Shown one piece after another: positions 1 to 5,435 of a stretch of 6,942 nucleotides of DNA. Below the pieces are notes generated by a model. That model saw only the letters and a program-made list of their open reading frames with translations, ran no database searches and was not told the DNA's origin. Each line of letters begins with the position of its first letter. The first letter of the stretch is position 1. The stretch is from Muribaculaceae bacterium (GTDB taxonomy: Bacteria; Bacteroidota; Bacteroidia; Bacteroidales; Muribaculaceae): assembly GCA_017545095.1 (NCBI GenBank), contig JAFYCU010000128.1, forward strand, positions 1-6,942, given 5' to 3'. Position numbers and translations under genes: made by a program.

Positions 1-71
1 CACGGTCAATGACCGCGCGCAGCCCGCAGCGGTCAAATTCGCGGAAAATTGAAAAAAGTCCCCCGAAAGGG

Positions 72-102
72 TTGACGTTTCCAGATTTTATTTGTAATTT
101 TG
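72..102 (+). promoter_or_regulatory. Bacteroidetes-type promoter for the SUMF1-fold gene
   Basis: A TAATTTTG box at 95-102 matches the Bacteroidetes -7 consensus TAnnTTTG exactly. A TTG at 72-74 lies 20 nt upstream and serves as the -33 element. The promoter at 1637-1667 has the same two elements at the same spacing, which supports both. Transcription would begin around 108-112, leaving a leader of about 155 nt before the ATG at 266. This is inferred from the motif only. Confidence 0.7.
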
Positions 103-105
103 CCA

Positions 106-232
106 TGTCATCAGAGTTTTTGTCTGGTTTTATTTTGCAGCACTAAATTAGGTGAAATCTCAGACATGACAAAATCTTGGGCAACTTTTTGTTGCTCAGG
201 ATGTTATAAAGTTTGTTAAATTAAAGTGCTGC
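106..232 (+). promoter_or_regulatory. Structured 5' leader, possible pseudoknot
   Basis: The leader contains several complementary segments. TGTCTG (121-126) pairs with CAGACA (161-166), and TGTCA (106-110) pairs with TGACA (167-171) directly below it. GCAGCACT (137-144), inside that loop, is perfectly complementary to AGTGCTGC (225-232) downstream, giving a pseudoknot topology. A separate hairpin at 179-197 has a 7-bp stem (one G-U pair) and a TTTTT loop. The start site may fall inside 106-110, so the lowest stem may not be transcribed. It is not a riboswitch class I recognise, and an 8-bp complement in this length could arise by chance. Confidence 0.3.
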
Positions 233-265
233 GGAATTAAGGATAACTGAAAAACTGAATAGACA

Positions 266-1237
266 ATGAAGCGGATACCATTTTTCAGCCATCTGGCTGC
301 TTTTGCGTGTGGAATAATGTTGGTGAGCGGTGTTTCGCTGACGGCCCCGCACCGGGTGTCGAGCGGCGTGTATGGCGACGTGAACGGTGACGGCACGGTG
401 GATGTCGACGACTTGAACGAGGTGATCAACGTGATATTGGGCAAGCCGCATGGCGGAGCCACCACGAAGACCTATACCGTGGGCGGCGTAAGCTTCAAGA
501 TGGTAGCCGTGGAGGGCGGCACATTCACGATGGGCGCGACCGCCGAGCAGGGCGATGATGCCTGGGATTGGGAGAAACCTGCCCATCAGGTGACGCTAAG
601 CAGTTACAGCATCGGCGAGACCGAGGTGACGCAGGCTCTGTGGCAGGCGGTGATGGGGAGCAACCCGAGTTGGTTCAACGGCTCTCGTGAAGAATACGAT
701 TATGATTCTGATCAATATGTGACTGTTAACTATGGCACGAACCTGCAGCGTCCTGTGGAGTGTGTGAACTGGGACGAGTGCCAGACGTTCATCACGAAGC
801 TTAACCAGCTGACGGGCGAGACTTTCCGTTTGCCGACGGAGGCGGAGTGGGAGTACGCCGCCCGTGGCGGGAACAAGAGCCAAGGCTACAAGTACGCCGG
901 GAGCAAAACCGTTGGCGACGTGGCTTGGTGCTGGGACAACATCCCCTCGCAGAGTACCGGCACATCGGGTTATGGCACGCAGATGGTTGCCACGAAATCC
1001 CCGAACGAGTTGGGGTTGTACGACATGAGCGGCAACGTGTTTGAGTGGTGTCAGGACTGGTACGGCAGCTACAGCAGCGGTGCACAGACGAATCCCCAAG
1101 GTCCCTCATCTGGCTCGTATTGCGTGAACCGCGGTGGCGGCTGGCGCAACGATGCCGGGAACTGCCGCGTGTCGTATCGGGGCTTCAACGCGCCATCGAT
1201 TGCAGGCCTCAGCCTAGGGTTGCGCCTTGCCTTTTAG
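266..1237 (+). CDS. Secreted EF-hand (dockerin-like) plus SUMF1/FGE-fold protein
   Basis: A 323-aa exported protein. An N-terminal signal sequence (about residues 1-27, K2/R3 then a hydrophobic run) precedes one calcium-binding EF-hand loop of the dockerin type I kind (D38-L50, DVNGDGTVDVDDL). Only one repeat is present, whereas cellulosomal dockerins have two. Residues 71-323 form a SUMF1/formylglycine-generating-enzyme fold, shown by GGTFTMG near 84-90, RLPTEAEWEYAARGG (188-202), YDMSGNVFEWCQDW (252-265) and a C-terminal RGGGW to GLRLAF block. Aligned to FGE, the first catalytic cysteine is replaced by N295 and only the second (C300) remains, so sulfatase-activating oxidase activity is unlikely. 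It may instead be a structural or ligand-binding C-type-lectin-like domain. The gene stands alone behind its own promoter and is followed by a structured non-coding region. Exact function unknown. Confidence 0.93.
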   Translation: MKRIPFFSHLAAFACGIMLVSGVSLTAPHRVSSGVYGDVNGDGTVDVDDLNEVINVILGKPHGGATTKTYTVGGVSFKMVAVEGGTFTMGATAEQGDDAWDWEKPAHQVTLSSYSIGETEVTQALWQAVMGSNPSWFNGSREEYDYDSDQYVTVNYGTNLQRPVECVNWDECQTFITKLNQLTGETFRLPTEAEWEYAARGGNKSQGYKYAGSKTVGDVAWCWDNIPSQSTGTSGYGTQMVATKSPNELGLYDMSGNVFEWCQDWYGSYSSGAQTNPQGPSSGSYCVNRGGGWRNDAGNCRVSYRGFNAPSIAGLSLGLRLAF

Positions 1238-1264
1238 TTAATGCTTCTTCTACTCATAAAAACA

Positions 1265-1500
1265 AGAAACCGCCGTGTGGTGGTGAGCCGAGCGGTTGAG
1301 AGTGCGACCGCCGGGACAGGAGGAAACCTGTAGCAATGACTTACCGGAGCAACCATCGCGGCGGTTCCTCGGTAGAGGAACACCAATCCGAAAGCCCCAC
1401 ATTGCCGCGTCAGCGGCTATGTGGGGTAACGGCGATTACGAAAGGCGGGGCAACCTCGGCGAGGTTGCCTGCCCGAGCGTGTCGGGCTCCGACGTTGAAT
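1265..1500 (+). ncRNA. Candidate structured RNA, multi-hairpin (class unknown)
   Basis: No convincing gene occupies this GC-rich stretch, but strong stems follow one another. In order: ACCGCC/GGTGGT (1269-1284, one G-U); an 8-bp stem 1306-1313/1359-1366 enclosing ACAGG/CCTGT (1316-1331); CCTC-GGTA-GAGG (1367-1378, extendable); a 9-bp stem 1394-1402/1419-1427 continuing past one T-T mismatch into GCCGC/GCGGC (1404-1417); a 10-bp stem 1448-1457/1461-1470 with a GGC loop and three further pairs beyond a bulge; and GCCCGA/TCGGGC (1471-1487), which competes with that lower stem. No TAnnTTTG box precedes it, so it may be the 3' UTR of the SUMF1-fold gene or a processed RNA. It does not match tmRNA, RNase P, SRP or group II intron signatures as I know them. 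Strand is assigned from the terminator that follows. Confidence 0.5.
1394..1427 (-). terminator. Possible minus-strand terminator hairpin, or a stem of the RNA
   Basis: The stem of 9 bp, a T-T mismatch and 5 bp more has a GTCA loop. Read on the minus strand it is followed by CTTTCGGATT, a weak T-rich tail. It resembles, in inverted orientation, the hairpin at 1522-1555, since both contain GAAAGCCCCA next to the stem. No minus-strand gene that would need it is visible, so it may simply be one domain of the candidate RNA. Confidence 0.25.
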
Positions 1501-1521
1501 AGAATGTATATTGTTCGTTGT

Positions 1522-1565
1522 CCCCATATACGTAGCTGCGCTCCTTAATATGGGGCTTTCTGTTT
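1522..1565 (+). terminator. Terminator-like hairpin after the structured region
   Basis: CCCCATAT (1522-1529) pairs perfectly with ATATGGGG (1548-1555) and is followed by CTTTCTGTTT. This would end transcripts from the SUMF1-fold gene and the structured RNA. GTATAT (1506-1511) can pair with ATATAC (1526-1531), which overlaps the left arm, so a weaker competing hairpin is possible. The 18-nt loop is longer than usual for an intrinsic terminator. Confidence 0.5.
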
Positions 1566-1636
1566 GGGAAACGTCTGCGACGTTCAATTCTGCGGGTCAA
1601 CACCTCCGCACTATCCGAATAAAATGGCGCATGGGG
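1566..1636. other. Spacer with two short inverted repeats
   Basis: No gene is seen. AACGTC (1570-1575) and GACGTT (1579-1584) form a 6-bp hairpin with a TGC loop. TGCGG (1591-1595) and CCGCA (1606-1610) form a 5-bp stem. Both lie between the terminator-like hairpin and the next promoter, and their role is unknown. AACGTC is also complementary to GACGTT at 1491-1496. Confidence 0.3.
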
Positions 1637-1667
1637 TTGTGTGTTTCGGAAAATGGTAGTAATTTTG
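1637..1667 (+). promoter_or_regulatory. Bacteroidetes-type promoter for the PAP2 operon
   Basis: TAATTTTG at 1660-1667 fits the -7 consensus TAnnTTTG, with TTG at 1637-1639 exactly 20 nt upstream as the -33 element. The architecture is identical to the promoter at 72-102. The 10-bp palindrome TCAAATTTGA (1672-1681) lies at the expected start site and might be an operator, though a run this AT-rich is weak evidence. The leader to the ATG at 1725 is about 50 nt. Confidence 0.7.
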
Positions 1668-1689
1668 CAGCTCAAATTTGAATTTTTCA

Positions 1690-1713
1690 CTTGATGAAAA
1701 ACTTGATGAAAAA
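1690..1713 (+). repeat. Tandem direct repeat, two 12-bp units
   Basis: CTTGATGAAAAA occurs twice in direct succession (1690-1701 and 1702-1713), just ahead of the PAP2 gene start. Each copy brings an ATG, producing the short frame described at 1694-1723. Confidence 0.75.
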
Positions 1714-1723
1714 GCTGAAGTGA
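1694..1723 (+). CDS. Possible 9-aa leader peptide
   Basis: A nine-codon frame, MKNLMKKLK, starts in the tandem repeat and ends with TGA at 1721-1723, one base before the ATG of the PAP2 gene at 1725. It is in a different frame from that gene. The near-abutting stop and start would permit translational coupling. It could equally be an accident of the A-rich leader, since MKK-like strings are common in such DNA. Confidence 0.2.
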   Translation: MKNLMKKLK

Positions 1724-1724
1724 T

Positions 1725-3545
1725 ATGAAACATATCTATTTGTTACTGGTGATGATGCACTTGGGGGCGATGTGGGCAATGGCTGCTGAAGCCGAGGAGC
1801 AGGCCGATTCGCTCTCGGCAGTGGCTGCTATCGAGGCGATGGAAGGTGTTGAGGCATTGGCTGTTGAGGAGTCTGCCGTGGTTGCCGAAGGAGAGCTGGC
1901 CACCGAGGCTGTTGATGTCGCTGAACCCGTGGCGGCATTGTCGCTGCGGTCGACACCACAGTCAACGTCGGCCACGGGCGTTTATGAGCCGCCGCGTGCC
2001 ATGGACTGGAACATGATCAAGAGCCGCACCAATCCTGCTGTTAAGCCCTACACCTTTTGGCAGGACCAGACGTGGGTGGGCTTGCCGCTGTTTGCCGCCG
2101 GATTGATTGCCAAAGCCGAGAAAACGGCATTCAGGCAGGACTACAACAACCCGAACACCAAGATACGCCTGATCAAGTATAACTTCCACAGCGAGATCGA
2201 CAACTACACGCAATATGTGCCGTTGGCGCTTACCATCGGTTTGAAGCTCGGCGGCGTGGAGAGCCGTAGCGACTGGCCGCGCTTCTGGGCCTCGGCTGCG
2301 ATGTCGAGTGCCATTATGGCCGGTCTGGTGAACGGCATCAAGTACACCGCGAGCGAGATGCGCCCCGATGGTAGCACGCGCAACTCGTGGCCCAGCGGAC
2401 ACACGGCCACCGCCTTTCTGGCGGCCACCATCCTGCACAAGGAGTACGGCCTCACGCAGTCGCCGTGGTACTCGGTGGGTGCATATACGCTGGCCACTGC
2501 CACGGGCGTGATGCGTGTGCTCAACAACCGTCACTGGATTAGCGACGTGCTCTCGGGAGCAGGCATCGGCATCCTGAGCGTGGAGCTGGGTTATGGCATC
2601 TGCGACCTGCTGTTCAAGGGTCGGGGACTGCAGCGCGGCGACTTAAACGAGTTTCCCGACCTGCGCGAGAAGCCCTCGTTTTTTGCCGTGTCGATGGGTG
2701 TGGGCCTGGGCAACCGCAACCTGAACCTGCCCGCCTTCGACTACCACATTCCGCAATCGCTCATCGATGGCGATAACGATGACGGAACGACCATTGAGGT
2801 GGACACAGGCGACCCGTTGGCGCTCAAATTCCGTGCAGCCACCGCGGTAGGAGCCGAGGCAGCCTGGTTCTTCAACCCCTATGTGGGCATTGGTGCCCGC
2901 TTGCGCGTAAAGAGCACGCCCATCAATGGTTGGAGCGCATTTGTGCTGAGCGAAAACAAGGACATTCAGCAGTATATGAAAGACCCCGACCTGCAAAACG
3001 CCATCACCCACATCGCCCTCACCATCGAGAGCGACCACATCACCGAGTTTGCCTTCGATGCGGGTGCCTACTTCAGCCTGCCGCTGTCGTCGCGCTTTGC
3101 CCTGGGCAGCAAGCTGCTGGTAGGCCGCAGTGTGATGGACGACATCGATGTCAACGCCAGTTTTGCCGGAAAGCAGATGGTGTATAATCGCGATGCTCAA
3201 AGCGACGATGACCAGTGGCTGGTGCCCACCGACAAAGACGTGTCGTGCAAGTGGGACTATGTGAACGTGAGCGCGTCCAACTCGATGAAGTTTGGCACGG
3301 GCCTCTCGCTCACCTACGCACACAAGAACGCATTCTCGTTCCGTGTGTTCTGCGACTACGACTATGCCCGCAAGACCTTCAAGGCCAGCTACAACCCAAT
3401 GGGTTTTTTCCAGGATTTTGTGCCTGAATTGGTGAAAGAACTCAAGGATGAATTACGATGGGATGTGCTCGAGCCGGCCACATCGAGCGTCCAGAAGTCG
3501 CTGCACCAGTGGGTGATAGGCGGTGCGTTGTGTGTGTCGTTTTAA
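1725..3545 (+). CDS. PAP2-family phosphatase fused to a probable outer-membrane barrel
   Basis: A 606-aa exported protein. The signal peptide (about 1-20) is followed by an Ala/Glu/Val-rich acidic stretch (about 21-72), probably a flexible linker. The PAP2 domain (about 105-300) has all three motifs of the family: K206-x6-R213-P214, P223-S-G-H226, and R264-x5-H270-x3-D274. In family knowledge the two histidines are the catalytic base and nucleophile, acting on lipid phosphates or pyrophosphates. Residue 263, usually Ser before the Arg, is Met. Residues about 317-606 alternate polar and hydrophobic residues in beta-strand style and end in VSF, a C-terminal aromatic typical of outer-membrane barrels. 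Likely substrates are envelope lipid phosphates (lipid A or undecaprenyl pyrophosphate), which the sequence does not settle. It is the first gene of a three-gene operon. The ATG at 1725 gives a clean signal peptide. Confidence 0.92.
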   Translation: MKHIYLLLVMMHLGAMWAMAAEAEEQADSLSAVAAIEAMEGVEALAVEESAVVAEGELATEAVDVAEPVAALSLRSTPQSTSATGVYEPPRAMDWNMIKSRTNPAVKPYTFWQDQTWVGLPLFAAGLIAKAEKTAFRQDYNNPNTKIRLIKYNFHSEIDNYTQYVPLALTIGLKLGGVESRSDWPRFWASAAMSSAIMAGLVNGIKYTASEMRPDGSTRNSWPSGHTATAFLAATILHKEYGLTQSPWYSVGAYTLATATGVMRVLNNRHWISDVLSGAGIGILSVELGYGICDLLFKGRGLQRGDLNEFPDLREKPSFFAVSMGVGLGNRNLNLPAFDYHIPQSLIDGDNDDGTTIEVDTGDPLALKFRAATAVGAEAAWFFNPYVGIGARLRVKSTPINGWSAFVLSENKDIQQYMKDPDLQNAITHIALTIESDHITEFAFDAGAYFSLPLSSRFALGSKLLVGRSVMDDIDVNASFAGKQMVYNRDAQSDDDQWLVPTDKDVSCKWDYVNVSASNSMKFGTGLSLTYAHKNAFSFRVFCDYDYARKTFKASYNPMGFFQDFVPELVKELKDELRWDVLEPATSSVQKSLHQWVIGGALCVSF

Positions 3546-3566
3546 GTAAACAAGTTTATATAAAAT

Positions 3567-4292
3567 ATGATTAGGAAAACAATGCTTATTGTTGCTGCGC
3601 TGTTTGCTGTCTCGTTAGGAGCGCGTGCGCAGGCCTATTGTGGTGAGCATCAGTTCGATAGTGAGCACAAAAACGAGGTGTCGGGCTATGTGATGGCTGG
3701 CGACAACGTGGTGTCGGGCCGTTTTGGCGGTTTGGCCGGGTCCTACATGCACCATTTCACGCCGCGCTGGCATGTGGGCGGCGATGCACAAGTGCAGATG
3801 TTCAAGCAGCTCTACTCGATTGATGTGCAGGGCGGCTATCGCCTGCCGGTGAAGTATGGGCATATCTATTTCGATGCCAAGGGCATGTTCAACTTCTATC
3901 ATCGGTGGGGTTTCACCGAGTCGTTGTTCAACCTGTCGGCCACGTGGGAGTCGGCCTATGTCGACATCCGTCTGGGCGAGTCGCTGATCCATTTCCGGAG
4001 CACGTCGTGGGGAATAAAATATGGCTACACCGAGCCGCTCACGCTCATCTTTGGCATTGGAGCAAACCTCCGTCACCGCAGCAACCCGTGGAATGTGGGT
4101 CTCTTTTTCCGCAACTACGATGACTTCTATTACGAGAACTGGAACATCAACTGGGGCATCCGCTTCTACGCCACGTTGTATAGGCAAATGCGTCTGTTTG
4201 GTGAGTTTAACGTGCGCCCGGCGGGCAGTATCAGCCAGCTGGCCAGCCGCTATGAAGGCTCGATGAAGCTGGGGCTGAAGTACAAGTTTTGA
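3567..4292 (+). CDS. Small outer-membrane beta-barrel protein
   Basis: A 241-aa protein with a signal peptide (about 1-22, cleavage probably after ARA or AQA). The mature chain is a series of amphipathic, aromatic-rich strands such as YIHFDAKG-like and GIRFYATLY segments. Paired strands recur from about residue 38 to the end, and the chain terminates in LKYKF, a C-terminal Phe as expected for BAM-inserted barrels. Size suggests 8 to 10 strands. No enzymatic motif is visible. It begins 21 bp after the PAP2 gene with no intervening terminator or promoter, so it is probably co-transcribed. Three Bacteroidetes traits agree: an A/T-rich leader, no strong ribosome-binding site and a short signal sequence. 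Its function is not recognised; it may be a partner or porin-like accessory for the neighbouring phosphatases. Confidence 0.88.
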   Translation: MIRKTMLIVAALFAVSLGARAQAYCGEHQFDSEHKNEVSGYVMAGDNVVSGRFGGLAGSYMHHFTPRWHVGGDAQVQMFKQLYSIDVQGGYRLPVKYGHIYFDAKGMFNFYHRWGFTESLFNLSATWESAYVDIRLGESLIHFRSTSWGIKYGYTEPLTLIFGIGANLRHRSNPWNVGLFFRNYDDFYYENWNINWGIRFYATLYRQMRLFGEFNVRPAGSISQLASRYEGSMKLGLKYKF

Positions 4293-4333
4293 GCGAAGTC
4301 AACGAAATGTTAATGATAATGATTTGAAAGAAT

Positions 4334-5353
4334 ATGAAAGCCAAATATATGATTATGGCAGCGTTGGCTGCAGTGGCGTTGACGCATACCTCGTGCGAGA
4401 AGGTGAGTCCGGCCGGTGTGCTCATGGCGGGCACCGCTGTTGAGGACCGTGTGCAGATGTCGGACAAGTATTACAAGGAATACCTCTACAACTATAAACT
4501 TGATGTGGACATCCAGGACACTGATGGAGAGTACACCTTTCTGGTGGGAGCCGACAGCCATGTCACCACCGACCCTGGTCGCATGGACGAGATGCTGGCA
4601 ATCGGTCTTGATGGCGATGACCTGTTGTATGCTCATCTGGGCGACATTGCCGACACCAAGCCTGAATACTACATCGTGCTCGACTCGTTGCTCCAAGAGG
4701 CCAAACGGCGCTATGTGGTGAAGAACTACACGATGAACGAGGAAGGACGTTGGGTTTACAAACGCCGTCCCGATGACATATTCGGCTCTGAATACGAGAA
4801 TATCAAGTTCCCCTTCTTTCCCGTGGTGGGCAACCACGACCTCACGCACAATGGATGGGCGATGTGGTGCAACATCTTTGGGTCGTCGTTTTACGAGTTT
4901 GACGTGATTGTGGGAATGGACGAGGAGACAGGAGAACTCTACTACGACCACTTTATCTTCTTGGACACGGCCAGCGGCACGCTTGGCAAGACGCAAATCG
5001 ACCTCATCGAGCAGGGCGTGCTCGATGGAGAATATCGTTACCGGCACACGTTTGTGTTCAGCCACACCAACATCTTCCGCCCATCGGCTATGCAGTTCGC
5101 CTCTACGTTCGCACGCGAGGAGACCTTCTTCCTGCTGCAGCAGTTCGAGGAGTGGAGAGCCGACATCGTGTTCTGTGGCCATGTGCACAAATGGGACGAG
5201 CGGGACTATAATTTGGTGACCTACCTCACACTCGACTCGATGAGCGAGCGCAACAGTCCCGAACCGGGCGACTATCTGGTGCGTGTGCATGTGCACAAAG
5301 ACTACAGCGTCACTTGGGAGAAGGTGCGCATGAACTACGTGGCCAAGAAGTGA
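4334..5353 (+). CDS. Lipoprotein metallophosphoesterase (calcineurin-like)
   Basis: A 339-aa protein. The N-terminus has a lipoprotein signal ending in THTSC, with C21 as the likely lipidated cysteine. All metal-binding motifs of the calcineurin-like phosphoesterase superfamily are present in order: D74-S-H76, G103-D-I-A-D107, G166-N-H-D169, H244, and G282-H-V-H285. A dimetal active site should therefore be intact. The family cleaves phosphomonoesters or diesters, but the substrate cannot be read from the sequence. The roughly 40-residue insertion between GDxxD and GNHD (about 108-160) is rich in charged and aromatic residues and may shape the pocket. It follows the barrel gene by 41 bp with no clear promoter, so it is probably the third gene of the operon. 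It ends 11 bp before a large hairpin shared with the convergent genes. Confidence 0.92.
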   Translation: MKAKYMIMAALAAVALTHTSCEKVSPAGVLMAGTAVEDRVQMSDKYYKEYLYNYKLDVDIQDTDGEYTFLVGADSHVTTDPGRMDEMLAIGLDGDDLLYAHLGDIADTKPEYYIVLDSLLQEAKRRYVVKNYTMNEEGRWVYKRRPDDIFGSEYENIKFPFFPVVGNHDLTHNGWAMWCNIFGSSFYEFDVIVGMDEETGELYYDHFIFLDTASGTLGKTQIDLIEQGVLDGEYRYRHTFVFSHTNIFRPSAMQFASTFAREETFFLLQQFEEWRADIVFCGHVHKWDERDYNLVTYLTLDSMSERNSPEPGDYLVRVHVHKDYSVTWEKVRMNYVAKK

Positions 5354-5364
5354 CCGAAAAGGAA

Positions 5365-5418
5365 CCCATACATCAACGAGCCGCTGCCTTCGCGGGCAGC
5401 GGCTCGTTGATGTATGGG
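5365..5418 (-). terminator. Perfect 24-bp inverted repeat between convergent genes
   Basis: Arms 5365-5388 and 5395-5418 are exact reverse complements around a 6-nt loop, TTCGCG. On the minus strand the hairpin is followed by TTCCTTTTCGG (5364-5354), a T-rich tail, so it suits termination of the DUF3332 gene, whose stop is 18 bp away. On the plus strand it is followed by AGGATAGG with no T tract, so for the metallophosphoesterase mRNA it is better seen as a 3'-protecting hairpin or a weak terminator. Confidence 0.8.
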
Positions 5419-5435
5419 AGGATAGGTGTGGAGGC

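Noticed and set aside
3..15. Short palindrome CGGTCA-A-TGACCG at the left edge
   Set aside because: Only 6 bp per arm at the window edge, with no context to assign a role.
2..52. Sixteen sense codons ending in TGA, possible tail of an upstream gene
   Set aside because: Too short to judge. It could be the end of a plus-strand gene outside the window, but nothing in the residues identifies one.
3..146. An open frame across the promoter region with an ATG at 9
   Set aside because: It overlaps the TAATTTTG promoter box, the codons are atypical of the neighbouring genes, and it has no initiation context.
1281..1390. A tRNA (a D-arm-like string GCCGAGCGGTTGA and CCTCGGTAGAGG)
   Set aside because: No matching acceptor stem, anticodon arm or T arm can be laid out around these strings.
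1265..1500. Group II intron, HEARO/omega RNA, tmRNA, RNase P or SRP RNA
   Set aside because: The hallmark segments are missing (domain V, the IscB-type scaffold as I know it, the tmRNA ends, RNase P conserved regions, the SRP GGAA-loop domain), and no associated reverse transcriptase or nuclease gene is present. A covariance-model search would be decisive.
1296..1548. Two overlapping plus-strand frames of 68 and 70 codons (1296-1502 and 1336-1548)
   Set aside because: They run through the strong hairpins, have no signal, domain or promoter, and their composition reflects the GC-rich stems. They are not credible proteins.
1436..1690. A minus-strand 84-codon frame
   Set aside because: It reads antisense through the terminator-like hairpin and the promoter at 1637-1667 and shows no recognisable domain.
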